64,000 bases of DNA from DATLZU01 sp051293835 (GTDB taxonomy: Bacteria; Nitrospirota; Nitrospiria; Nitrospirales; Nitrospiraceae): positions 1 to 64,000 of the forward strand of contig JBPKMA010000008.1 of the NCBI GenBank assembly GCA_051293835.1, read 5' to 3'. The translations under genes were made by a program, and so were the position numbers. Positions within the stretch are counted from its first letter, which is position 1, and every line of letters begins with the position of its first letter. Shown piece after piece: positions 53,390 through 62,450 of this stretch. Under the pieces are notes generated by a model that saw only the letters and a program-made list of their open reading frames with translations, made no database searches and had not been told where the DNA came from.

Positions 53390-54790
53390 ATGTTTCGGCT
53401 GTTGCTCACCATCTTCTTGGTCAGCGCCGGTATCTTCATTTACGGTTACTTCCGCGAGCTGAATCCCGGCACCATCACCATCCGTATAAGCCCAACCGAC
53501 ACCTTTGAACTGAGTCCGGTAACGCTGGTTTTGGTCTCGATGGCGGGAGGGGCCTTCATCGTCACCCTGCTGGTCGGCGTGCGCGAAACAGTTCATTTCA
53601 TCGATACCTGGCGAAGCAACCGCCTGCTGCGGCGCAAAGAAAAAGTCGATGCGCTCCACCGCGAAGGCATCCATGCCTTCATGTCAAAGCGCACCGCCGA
53701 GGCTATCGGTTTCTTTGAAAAAGCTCTGGCCCTCGACCCGAACCGCACCGATTCCTTACTCTGGCTGGGCAATATCTATCGCTCGGAGAACAATTACGCC
53801 GAAGCGATCCGACTCCACCAACATGCACACCGGGTGGATGCGCGGAACATCGAGGTGCTGCTGGAACTGGCCAAGGATTTCGAGTGTGCCAAGCGCTATG
53901 AGGACGCGCTCGAGGCCTTACAGGATATCCTGAAAATCGAGCCGGACAACCTGACCGCCCTGATTCGCAAGCGGGACCTCTTTATCCGATTGGAGAAATG
54001 GGCCGATGCGCTCGAAATCCAGCACCGCCTGCTAAAGGTCCACCTCTCGGAGTCCGACAAGCGCGCGGAGACCAACCTCCTGGTCGGCTGTATGTACGAA
54101 GTTGGACGCCAACTGCTCGAACGCGGCCATCCGGAAAAGGCGCGCCGCTACTTCCGCGGGGCCATCAAGAAAGACCGATGGTTTCTGCCTGCCTATATCG
54201 GCTTGGGCGAAATTCTCGTTCGCGAAGGCAAGATCAAGAACGCCGTCGAGATCCTCAAGAAGGTCTATACCAAGACCAAGAACGTCATCATCCTTCACCG
54301 ACTCGAAGAACTGTACCTGGAGCTAGGCGAGCCGGCCGAGATTATCCGCGTCTATCAGGAAGCCGTCCAGCAGGACCCGCGCAATCCGGTGCTGCAGTTC
54401 TATCTGGGCAAGCTTTACTACCGGCTGGAGATGGTGGACGAAGCCTATGATATGCTTTCGACGATCGAAGGGCCGCAGGATCAGATGGTCGACTATCACA
54501 AGATCATGGCCAACCTTTATTTGCGCAAACAGCACGTGTTGCAAGCCGTGGCGGAACTGAAAAAGGCGCTGGGCTTTAAGAAGCGCGTGGTCGTCCCCTA
54601 CGTCTGCACCCATTGCCAGCACGAGATCGTCGAATGGGCTGGCCGCTGCCGCCGCTGCGGGCTTTGGAACACCTATGTTGCCTTGCCCTGGGTGGACACC
54701 GGCAAATCCGGTGCTGATCAGGAGCATCCGGTGCCTGCCCTCCGCACCGTGCCCTATCAAGGCATTGCATCGCCCTTCGAAACCGTGTAG
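53390..54790 (+). CDS. LapB/YciM-like TPR protein with zinc-ribbon end
   Basis: 466 residues. Two membrane helices (about 2-20 and 45-65) resemble LapA. At least six TPR-like repeats follow (about 85-400, for example RTDSLLWLGNIYRSENNYAE). A C-terminal metal-binding module has CTHC near 405 and CRRCG, as in LapB (YciM). LapB tunes lipopolysaccharide synthesis by guiding LpxC to proteolysis. Here the LapA-like and LapB-like parts appear in one chain. The start is 3 bases after rsfS. Confidence 0.85.
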   Translation: MFRLLLTIFLVSAGIFIYGYFRELNPGTITIRISPTDTFELSPVTLVLVSMAGGAFIVTLLVGVRETVHFIDTWRSNRLLRRKEKVDALHREGIHAFMSKRTAEAIGFFEKALALDPNRTDSLLWLGNIYRSENNYAEAIRLHQHAHRVDARNIEVLLELAKDFECAKRYEDALEALQDILKIEPDNLTALIRKRDLFIRLEKWADALEIQHRLLKVHLSESDKRAETNLLVGCMYEVGRQLLERGHPEKARRYFRGAIKKDRWFLPAYIGLGEILVREGKIKNAVEILKKVYTKTKNVIILHRLEELYLELGEPAEIIRVYQEAVQQDPRNPVLQFYLGKLYYRLEMVDEAYDMLSTIEGPQDQMVDYHKIMANLYLRKQHVLQAVAELKKALGFKKRVVVPYVCTHCQHEIVEWAGRCRRCGLWNTYVALPWVDTGKSGADQEHPVPALRTVPYQGIASPFETV

Positions 54791-54837
54791 GTTGCCCCTG
54801 CCAGTTTATCCTGATCCTCATCCAAGGGGAGACGACT

Positions 54838-55869
54838 ATGCCCGACTTTAACGCTCTGGCCGAGAAAGCCCTGCGGGGCGACATGCTCACACGGGAGGAA
54901 TGCCGATTCGTCTTGCAGGCTCCCGATGAGGAACTGCTCTCTCTGCTTCAGGCTGCCTTTCGCGTCCGCGAACGCTACTTCGGCAAGACCGTCCGGCTCC
55001 AGATGTTGCTGAACGCCAAGAGCGGCGCCTGCCAGGAAGACTGCCACTACTGTTCGCAGTCCTCGATCTCAACCGCCGCGATCGACCGTTACGGGCTGTT
55101 GCCGCGGGAACGGATGGTCGAAGGTGCGAAGCGAGCGGCAGCGGGAAAGGCTCAACGGTATTGCATCGTGATCAGCGGGCGGAGTCCGCTGGATCGGGAG
55201 ATTGCCGAGATCGCGGACGCGGTGAAGGTCATCAAGCAGGAGATTCCCATTCAGATCTGCTGTTCGCTGGGAATGTTGAATGAAGAGCAGGCCCGGACAC
55301 TCAAGGCCGCCGGCGTGGATCGGATCAATCACAACCTGAACACGAGCGAGGCCTACTATCCCTCGATCTGCACCACCCACACGTTCCAGGATCGGCTGGC
55401 GACGATCCAAAACGCCCGATCCGCCGGCCTCGAAATCTGCTCGGGCGGCATTGTCGGCATGGGCGAACGGGACGACGACATCATCGATCTCGCCCTCGCG
55501 CTGCGCGACGTGAAGCCGGATTCCATCCCGCTGAACACCTTGCATCCGATCCCCGGTACACCCTTGGAGCATTGCAAGAACCTCACCCCGCAGCGCTGCC
55601 TGAAAGTACTGTGCCTCTTCCGGTTCCTCCACCCACGGACGGAAATCCGGATTGCCGGCGGACGGGAATTCAATCTTCGTTCATTGCAGCCGCTCGCACT
55701 CTACCCCGCCGACTCGATGTTTGTGGACGGCTACCTCACCACCCCAGGTCAACCGGCCCCTGAAGTGTGGCAGATGATCGCCGATCTGGGGTTCGAGATC
55801 GAAGTGCGGTACAGCCGAGCCTGCGCTGGCGAAGAACCGACAGCTCGCCACCAGCCTGGAACTTCGTGA
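54838..55869 (+). CDS. bioB: Biotin synthase
   Basis: 343 residues. The radical-SAM motif CQEDCHYCSQ (Cys65, Cys69, Cys72) is followed by the [2Fe-2S] ligands expected in RYCIVISG, ICCSLGML and the Arg of IRIAGGREFNLRSLQPLAL. LTTPGQ is the usual C-terminal segment. It inserts sulfur into dethiobiotin. It stands alone here; other bio genes are not in the window. GGGGAGAC lies about 8 bases upstream. Confidence 0.96.
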   Translation: MPDFNALAEKALRGDMLTREECRFVLQAPDEELLSLLQAAFRVRERYFGKTVRLQMLLNAKSGACQEDCHYCSQSSISTAAIDRYGLLPRERMVEGAKRAAAGKAQRYCIVISGRSPLDREIAEIADAVKVIKQEIPIQICCSLGMLNEEQARTLKAAGVDRINHNLNTSEAYYPSICTTHTFQDRLATIQNARSAGLEICSGGIVGMGERDDDIIDLALALRDVKPDSIPLNTLHPIPGTPLEHCKNLTPQRCLKVLCLFRFLHPRTEIRIAGGREFNLRSLQPLALYPADSMFVDGYLTTPGQPAPEVWQMIADLGFEIEVRYSRACAGEEPTARHQPGTS

Positions 55870-56140
55870 ACACCTCCCGCGCTTATGCCACACCAAGACT
55901 GACCACTACTTCCGGAGTAGAAAGTAGACATAGCCCACCGGATGAAGTCCAACGACTGACAGAAACCCTGGCGACAGGAACAGCGATTCGGGGGCAGTTC
56001 CGTCAGCACACCAAACCCTGTGAGTCGTTCCTCTGCTTGTGCGGCAGCTTCGGCCCACCAATTGATGCCCTGTCCTCGACTGTCCTCCTCTCCGCCGGAA
56101 GGTCCAGACAATCTCTCCCTCACCACCACTGAACCGGATT
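55870..56140. other. Intergenic stretch after bioB
   Basis: No gene, terminator or clear repeat was recognised between bioB and the decayed outer-membrane protein. Confidence 0.4.
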
Positions 56141-56803
56141 CTAAAAGACAGACCAGCGCCTGACCGACCGACGCCGGAACCAGTGCTTGCATCCATTCCG
56201 AATCAGGAACAGACAGGCACCCAAAGACCGGACGGTCGGGCTTCTCCTGACGCGCTTCCGGCTTGCTATGTGCATAATCATTGATCCTATAAAGTGAGCG
56301 CTGTAATCAGCTTTAAGGTCGCTGAAGAAGGGAAGAAAGCTCGCCTGATTGAACTTGCATTCCCCCAAAGCGACGATGTGCTTCATCATGAAGCCCCGCG
56401 CTCCGACCAAGACATTCAAGCCCGGCCGGATTGCAGAACCCGCCGCCGATGAAGGAGAGGTGTACCAGAAGAGGTCGAGCCCGGCCCCCGCGTAGGGTTG
56501 AACAATTTCACCAGGGTAACGGTACATCATGTTAAATGCCACCGTGACCACCAGAAGATGATTACCGGGAACAATAGCGGTTAGTATTTCGCCCGAACCA
56601 CTCGCGGTGAAGTGCTACCGCTTGAGATACGGAGTCGTCATATATACCTTTGCTTCGCCTCCGAAGTATTTCAGGTTGTCCAGAAAGTACCCCGCTTTCA
56701 ATCCATGAGAATTCTGAACACTGAGATCCGATCCGGCAATACCTGTATCTCCCTCGACGTCGCTTAATTGCACAGAAAGTCCATAGCCGGCAAACCCTGT
56801 CAC
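56141..56803 (-). pseudogene. Decayed outer-membrane beta-barrel protein
   Basis: Strand-like text reads TGFAGYGLSVQLSDVEGDTG, then LKAGYFLDNLKYFGGEAKVY, and a TAG at 56615-56617. In the same frame it goes on as HFTASGSGEILTA, then MYRYPGEIVQPYAGAGLDLF and ADYSAHFIGSMIMHIA near 56270. One nonsense codon splits the gene. The N-terminus has no signal peptide, and the C-terminus lacks the final aromatic residue and runs into unrelated sequence. It resembles small OmpA-like barrels. Confidence 0.7.
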
Positions 56804-56940
56804 GCAGGTTCCGCATCTGTCAACTTGTAGAAATGTAGACTCATCGACCAGCTTGGCCTAGCTTACGCGCCCAATGAAACATTCGGAGCGGTTGCTGGCG
56901 GCGTTTGGCAAGGCCATGAGAGGGGCGGGAGGATAAAAGA

Positions 56941-58420
56941 GGGGTCGGGAATCTTTTCTGGACAACGGATAAAAAATAGCGGGAGCACTGCTGTGCCAAA
57001 ACAGTCTGTCCCTGGGCATCCTCCCCGCGTGCATTGTGCGTTTCAGACGGCTTCGGCTCCGTTGCTCGGATGCGGGTGCCCGTGCTGCTGTCCCCGATCA
57101 CCCGGCGAACAGGATGCCCGGAAGGGGGACCGGCCTCGGCCCCGGGCATTCCCATGGCGCCTCCACCCCTGCCCACCGGGCCCGAGCAGTCAACCGTTGA
57201 TGCGGCACAAGGCCGCGGGGGTCGCGCGCCTCCAGGGGCACGTGGCCTTGAGTTACAGAAACTTCAGCTGCAATCTCGCGATCAGGGCAATCCGGATCTG
57301 CACCTGCACCGCGCGTTCTCACGGGTGCCCACACCAGTCATGATCGGGAGGGGTTGTTTCAAGGCCGTGAAGCGCAGCCCAATCGGCCACCGCTCCTTGG
57401 AGGGGGCGGCAATTGTGCGAGCGACGAGGTGCATCAGGTTCGTCAGGGAGGCCAGCTGGCGTTGCTGCGGCTCGCCCCCAATCGTCACCTGCCGCAGCAG
57501 CACGGTGCAGCGGGCGGCCGCATGCGAACTGCTCAGGCGAATCACCTCATCGGACACGACCGGGCCACGGGTGGGCACCGGACGCCGCTCCAGGACGTCG
57601 TACCGCATATTGGTGCGCGGACGCACGACGAACCCCTCGTCGGTCACCATCCAACGCTGAGAGAGGGCATCGTCCAGGTACCCGCGGCCGACTACCACGA
57701 TCATCCCGGGGGCGACGGTCAGCATCTGGGCCACGCGGACATTCGTGACATCGCCTTCGGTGAGGAGAGCCCAATAGGGCAAACAGCCGCCCCTTTCGCC
57801 CGCTGAAACCGGGCCCAATCAAACCCCGCGGCACACGGCTCGTGACGGTGGTATCCCGCGTCCGCAGCGGGTGCTCGAATCGGACCTGGCACCGCTTCAC
57901 GGCTCACCACCGCCTGACAGCGGGCGAGCACCTGAGATAGAAGAGAGTCTTGTACAGGTGCCACGGTCGATGGGCCTTGGCATAGGCGAGCGTCGAGCGG
58001 GTGCGGCGTCCGTCGCACGCCCAGATGCACCAGCTTGCCCAGGGCGGTGGCGAGGCTGTCGCAGCTCTCTCGCAGAGCGTGGGCCCTGCCCATCGGGCAG
58101 AAGCGCATGGCCACACAGTAGTCCCAGCAGCCAAACCCCGTGGCCGCTCGCTCGGCGGCGTGCTGCCGGACGGTGCGAGCGAAGGCGGCCCGCTCGATCA
58201 GGGCCAGGCTTTGCGCAAAGCCACGCGCAACGGCTACCATGAGGCACCGCCGGCTTGTGGATGGCCCGGTGCGGCTACGCCTTGGACGGGTGTTGGTGAC
58301 CAGCCCAGCCTACTCCCAAGCCGGAGGTGTGTGTAAGAACTTGTTTTGGACACGAGGGGGCAAGAGTCTTTTTCCTACCGCAGACAACGAAAGAACATGC
58401 TCAAAAAGATTCCCGACCCC
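56941..58420. mobile_element. Decayed IS4-like insertion sequence with inverted repeats
   Basis: Perfect 17-bp inverted repeats GGGGTCGGGAATCTTTT at 56941-56957 and its complement at 58404-58420 bound a 1480-bp element. Inside is a broken DDE transposase on the minus strand. Length and transposase type fit the IS4 family. No clear target duplication flanks it; the left flank reads ATAAAAGA, the right TTTTCTTC. It separates the dead barrel gene from the permease gene. Confidence 0.8.
57060..58247 (-). pseudogene. Broken IS4-type transposase
   Basis: Fragments in several frames: MPHGS at the start, RTVRQHAAERAATGFGCWDY and RESCDSLATALGKLVHLGVR (N-terminal domain), FDWARFQRAKGA, VAPGMIVVVGRGYLDDALSQ (region of the second catalytic Asp), then KERWPIGLRFTALKQPLPIM, which carries the YREK-like motif of IS4. 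Frame changes occur near the start, after about 57800 and after about 57285, and a TAA cuts the C-terminus. It cannot make an active enzyme. Confidence 0.8.
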
Positions 58421-58452
58421 TTTTCTTCTCTTCCGACCCCTTTTCTTCTCTT
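58413..58452. repeat. 20-bp perfect tandem duplication at the IS right end
   Basis: CCGACCCCTTTTCTTCTCTT occurs twice in direct succession (58413-58432 and 58433-58452). The first copy includes the outer 8 bases of the right inverted repeat. It ends 10 bases before the permease stop codon. Confidence 0.8.
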
Positions 58453-58462
58453 CGTCATGCCC

Positions 58463-61090
58463 CTATTCATACCGCAGCCCTTCCACGATCGGCTGCTTGC
58501 CCGCCCAGCGGGCCGGAACGTAGCCGGCGAGAAGGGCGGCCGCCACGGCCAGCACTACCGCTTCGACGAGCATACCCATCGGCAACATGAACTGAATCGT
58601 CCATCCGAACGACTGTTTGTTGATCACTTTGATCAGCAGCAGAGAGAGCAGGATGCCGCCGACCAGGCCTAGGGCAGCACCCAGCGCGCCCAGATACCCC
58701 GCCTCCCACAGCACCAAGCGGTGGATCTGCCGGTCGCCTGCGCCGATCGCCCGGAGCGTCGCCAACTCCCGCTGCCGCTCCAGCACCGACGTAAGCAGCG
58801 TGTTCACGATGCCCAGGACGGCGATGATGACCGCGATCGCCTCCAGTGCATAGGTCAGCAGAAAGGTCCGGTCGAAGATATCCAAAATCTCGCGCTTAAG
58901 CTCAGCATTGCTGACGAGCGCGGGAGGAGCATAGGCCGATGACTCCACCGCCAGCTTGTGAGCGATCGCTCTCCGCACCGTATCGAGGTCTGCACCCGGC
59001 TCCAGATACACGGGGAACACTGTGACCTCGTCGTCTCTCCAGAGCCGGCGATAGAGGCTTTGGTCCATCATGACCTTGCCACCATCGGTGGCGTAGTCGT
59101 AGAACACGCCCATGATCGTGAAACGTCTCTCACCGGATGGAGTCATCAGCGGAAGCGCGTCCCCCTCTTTCACTCCAAGGCGCCCAGCCAGGACTTCCGA
59201 AAGGATTATGCCGTCTTCGGCGGCCGCGCGGCGGAGAATCGCGGCGGAGTCCCCTGAGACGAACAGGTATCGGCTCCGTTCGGCATGAAGCCGCAAATCG
59301 CGCGAGACCAGCGCCGCCGACCGGCCCTGAATGTCAATTCGCAGATCACGGTAGGCATCCACCGCCGCCACCCCTGGTACCGATGCCACGAGCGCCTCCC
59401 ACTCACGGGGAAGGCGCCTATCCAACATCCCGTGCTGGGTTCCACGCAACCAGAGGCCCGGCGCCAGCACCAAGTCGGCCACGACCGTCTCGTTGATCCA
59501 AATTTCGACCGTGTGGCGAAAGCTGCGGACCATGATTCCGACTCCGACCATGATAGCCAAACCAATCATCAGCGCGGACACGGTGACGCCGTTGCGGCCG
59601 GGCGAGCGCGCCGTCTGATCCGCCGCGATCGCCCTGAGCACACCGGAGGCCGACAGATGCTCTCGTCTCCGACCGCAGCGGGTCAAGGTCCACACCCCGT
59701 GGATCAGCAGCGGCGCCAGACACGACAGGCCGACCAGCAAGCACAGTGTGGAGACGTAACCGAACACCGGTAGTTCCGAAATCGGTCCAGGCATGGCCAG
59801 CAGCCCTGAGACAATCAGGAGCGCGACCCCGACTCCCGCTACGGTGCGCATGCGCAGTTGCCGGTTCGCTTCATAGCTTCCCGGCGCCAATGCGAGCACT
59901 GGAACCGTTCGGCTGGCGTCCAGGCTCGGTCCCAGTGCCCCGACCATTGAGACCAATCCCCCGATCAGCACGCCTTCCGTCAGCACATCCAGAATTGCCT
60001 TCATCCCGATCCCGGCGCGATCGCCGATTCCTACGACCGACAGATAGAGGTCGGACACCGTCCGGCTCAGCAACACCACAAGCCCCTTGGCCAGCGCCAA
60101 ACCGAGGGTGCCGCCGAGCAAGCCACCAGCGATCCCGAGGGCCGCCGCTTCCGCGAGAAACAGACCCGCCACCGCCCGCTCGGACATCCCCAGGACCAGG
60201 AAAACGCCGATCTCCCGGCGGCGCTGGGCTACTGCGAACGACACGGTGTTGTAGATAAGGAACATCCCCACCAAGAGTCCAACGCCACTGAGGACGCTCA
60301 GGTTCAGTTGGAACGCGCGGACCATTTCTTCCACTTGCCGGCTCCGTTGGGCCGGCCGCTCCACGACGATGGAGGGCGACACCGCAGCTTGCAATGCTCT
60401 TTGCACCTCATCGATCGGTCGGCTCGGCTCGGTGATCACGTCGATTCGGTCCAGGCGTCCGACCATCCCGAAGAGCGTCTGCGCCGCGGCGATATCCATC
60501 ACGGCCAGATCTTCCCAGACCGAGGAAAGCCCCGACGGCGAGTCGATGATTCCTTCGACAGTGATTCGGTGCAAGCGGTTGCCGACGAGGAGGTCCAGCG
60601 TGCTTCCCTCGGTCAGACCCAACTCGGCAGCCAGTCGACGCCCGACGAACAGCGCCGTCGCGGAAAGCACATGATCTAGCGACTGTTCTCCGACTCCCTT
60701 GCTTCGAACCCGAAACGACTTCAGCTCGGCCGTTTCCAACAGATCCAGCCCCAGCACCACAAAGAATCGGCCTTGATGCGGGCCTGCCGCCACGCGCGCC
60801 CCTTGCTCGATGACCGGGGACGCCGACACAACGTCCGGATGCTCGCGAACGACGGCAATCACCGTTTCATCAAGGCCCAATTCTCCGCCTGACACCTGCA
60901 GCGTCGCGGCCCCGGCCACAGCCATGACCGTCTCCTGAAACGACCGCAGGACATCCTCGTTCGCTGTCTTGACCGCCACCGATGCCGAAACGCCGAGAGC
61001 CACGCCCGTGACGGTTAATAGGGTTCTGACCGGCCGTTCGACAACGTGTCTTCTCCCCAGCAGCAGCAGGGCTTCAAACCGACTCAGCAC
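58463..61090 (-). CDS. ABC transporter permease with two FtsX domains
   Basis: About 875 residues. An N-terminal helix (TLLTVTGVALGVSASVAV), a MacB-like periplasmic domain, then an FtsX domain with three helices (about 265-400, with FAVAQRRREIGVFLVLGMSE). A second unit of the same build ends with VLERQRELATLRAIGAGDRQ and LEGLRYE-like text at the C-terminus. Such long permeases transport lipids or lipoproteins out of the inner membrane. The likely start is GTG at 61090 with GGAGAGG upstream; the frame opens at a TTG 9 codons earlier. The matching ATPase is at 62451-63149. Confidence 0.9.
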   Translation of the reverse strand: MLSRFEALLLLGRRHVVERPVRTLLTVTGVALGVSASVAVKTANEDVLRSFQETVMAVAGAATLQVSGGELGLDETVIAVVREHPDVVSASPVIEQGARVAAGPHQGRFFVVLGLDLLETAELKSFRVRSKGVGEQSLDHVLSATALFVGRRLAAELGLTEGSTLDLLVGNRLHRITVEGIIDSPSGLSSVWEDLAVMDIAAAQTLFGMVGRLDRIDVITEPSRPIDEVQRALQAAVSPSIVVERPAQRSRQVEEMVRAFQLNLSVLSGVGLLVGMFLIYNTVSFAVAQRRREIGVFLVLGMSERAVAGLFLAEAAALGIAGGLLGGTLGLALAKGLVVLLSRTVSDLYLSVVGIGDRAGIGMKAILDVLTEGVLIGGLVSMVGALGPSLDASRTVPVLALAPGSYEANRQLRMRTVAGVGVALLIVSGLLAMPGPISELPVFGYVSTLCLLVGLSCLAPLLIHGVWTLTRCGRRREHLSASGVLRAIAADQTARSPGRNGVTVSALMIGLAIMVGVGIMVRSFRHTVEIWINETVVADLVLAPGLWLRGTQHGMLDRRLPREWEALVASVPGVAAVDAYRDLRIDIQGRSAALVSRDLRLHAERSRYLFVSGDSAAILRRAAAEDGIILSEVLAGRLGVKEGDALPLMTPSGERRFTIMGVFYDYATDGGKVMMDQSLYRRLWRDDEVTVFPVYLEPGADLDTVRRAIAHKLAVESSAYAPPALVSNAELKREILDIFDRTFLLTYALEAIAVIIAVLGIVNTLLTSVLERQRELATLRAIGAGDRQIHRLVLWEAGYLGALGAALGLVGGILLSLLLIKVINKQSFGWTIQFMLPMGMLVEAVVLAVAAALLAGYVPARWAGKQPIVEGLRYE

Positions 61091-61160
61091 GGGGCCCCTC
61101 TCCACCACAAAACCCAACCGCGCCGGAGGCAGGCGCGGTCTTGTACTCCCCCTTGGGAAA

Positions 61161-61173
61161 TTCTACGGTAGAA
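61161..61173. promoter_or_regulatory. Palindrome TTCTACGGTAGAA (possible operator)
   Basis: A perfect 6+1+6 inverted repeat placed 3 bases upstream of the -35 box of the HTH gene. It could bind a dimeric regulator, possibly the HTH protein itself. Confidence 0.45.
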
Positions 61174-61176
61174 TCA

Positions 61177-61205
61177 TTTACAGACCGTCCGGCCTCTGTT
61201 AGACT
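61177..61205 (+). promoter_or_regulatory. Promoter of the small LuxR-type gene
   Basis: TTTACA at 61177-61182, a 17-base spacer, TAGACT at 61200-61205. The ATG follows 31 bases downstream of the -10 box. Confidence 0.5.
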
Positions 61206-61236
61206 GAATTGGAAGCAACGTAACGGGGAGACGGTT

Positions 61237-61515
61237 ATGGCCAAACCTGCCAAGACCAAAAAAGCGGGCAGACCTCAGACGGCGAAAAAAACTGGACGAA
61301 GCGGCGGGCTCACGCCCCGTCAAAAGCAAATTCTGCGTTTCGTAGCGCAAGGGATGACAAACCGAGAGATCGCCTCCCAGCTCGCGATCAGCGTTCGAAC
61401 GGTGGAAGTCCACCGTTTCAATCTGATGCGGCGCCTGAAGGTGCGCAACGTGGCACAACTGCTGCGCCAGGCTCTGCTCCACGGGCTCCTTCCGAAGAAC
61501 TTCGCGCTCAGGTAA
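61237..61515 (+). CDS. Small LuxR-type HTH protein
   Basis: 92 residues. A basic N-terminal tail (AKPAKTKKAGRPQTAKKTGR) precedes a LuxR/GerE HTH: LTPRQKQILRFVAQGMTNRE, then IASQLAISVRTVEVHRFNLM. No receiver or ligand domain is present. GGGGAGA lies about 5 bases before the ATG at 61237. It probably binds DNA as a solo regulator. It lies divergent from the permease gene and convergent with pyrD. Confidence 0.85.
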   Translation: MAKPAKTKKAGRPQTAKKTGRSGGLTPRQKQILRFVAQGMTNREIASQLAISVRTVEVHRFNLMRRLKVRNVAQLLRQALLHGLLPKNFALR

Positions 61516-61519
61516 GCGC

Positions 61520-62446
61520 TCACAATTCTTTCAGCTTGCCGCGGCAAGCCGCTGGTGACGCGTACCCCTTTCTGTCCAGGACCGCTGTCAGCTCTCGTTC
61601 CAGCCGCTCGAACACCCCTAATCCTTCCTCGACTAAAACCGTCCCGATCTGGACCGCCGACGCGCCACACAGGAGATGTTCAAACGCATCGATGCCGGTT
61701 GTCACCCCCCCGGTTCCGATGATCGGCAGCCTGTCTTCGAATCGAGTCCAAAACGCCCGCACGTTCGCCAGCGCTATCGGTTTGATCACCGGGCCGCCCA
61801 CCCCCCCGAACCCGCCCTTCGGCTTGATGACCGGGGTCTCCCGTTCCGGATCGACGACCAGTCCGTTGCCGACAGAATTGATCAGCGAGAGAAAGTCCAC
61901 ACCAGTCCGGCGGATCACCTGTGCCATGACGTCGTGATGGGCCGGATCGAAATAGGGAGGCAGCTTCACGCCCATGGGTACCGTGACCACCTGCCGAACC
62001 CTTCGGATGAGCCGTTCGGACGCCTCCGGGTCATAGCCGATCTGCGGTTTGCCGGGGAGATTGGGACAGGAAAGGTTAACTTCGATGAGATCTGGTCCGC
62101 TTTTGTCGATAACAGCGGCGATCGTCACGAAGTCGTCTTCGCACAGCCCGGCCACGCTGGCGATGACCGGCTTGCCGAATCGACGCAGGGAGGGGATGAG
62201 GTCCGCGTAGGCGAGGTAGCCGAGGTTGGGCAGGCCCATGGAATTGATCGAACCTCCGGGGAACCCACAGTAGCGCGGCTCCGGATTGCCCTGCCGCGGC
62301 TCCAGCGTCATGGACTTGGTCACGATCGCGCCGGAGCGGGAGCGCCCCAACGCTTCCAGTTCCTCCCGCGTCACGCAGCGCGCGCCCGCCGCGTTCATGA
62401 AGCAACTGGGAACCCGCACGCCGGCTATGGTAACGGACAAATCCAT
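61520..62446 (-). CDS. pyrD: Dihydroorotate dehydrogenase, class 1A (fumarate type)
   Basis: 308 residues. GNPEPRYCGFPGGSINSMGLPN, read as two adjoining pieces (GNPEPRY and GSINSMGLPN), and VNLSCPNLPGKPQIGYD with the catalytic Cys127 are those of soluble class 1A enzymes, which use Cys as base and fumarate as electron acceptor. KPKGGFGGVGG, then IIGTGGVTTGIDAFEHLLCG, also fit. There is no N-terminal membrane helix (class 2) and no neighbouring PyrK (class 1B). The ATG at 62446 lies 4 bases after the ABC ATPase stop. It makes orotate for pyrimidines. Confidence 0.92.
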   Translation of the reverse strand: MDLSVTIAGVRVPSCFMNAAGARCVTREELEALGRSRSGAIVTKSMTLEPRQGNPEPRYCGFPGGSINSMGLPNLGYLAYADLIPSLRRFGKPVIASVAGLCEDDFVTIAAVIDKSGPDLIEVNLSCPNLPGKPQIGYDPEASERLIRRVRQVVTVPMGVKLPPYFDPAHHDVMAQVIRRTGVDFLSLINSVGNGLVVDPERETPVIKPKGGFGGVGGPVIKPIALANVRAFWTRFEDRLPIIGTGGVTTGIDAFEHLLCGASAVQIGTVLVEEGLGVFERLERELTAVLDRKGYASPAACRGKLKEL

Positions 62447-62450
62447 CGAC

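Noticed and set aside
52598..53674. 358-codon minus-strand frame opposite nadD, rsfS and the TPR gene
   Set aside because: Crosses three coding genes on the other strand and has no recognisable motif.
55767..56132. 121-codon plus-strand frame overlapping the end of bioB
   Set aside because: Starts inside bioB in another frame; composition unlike a protein.
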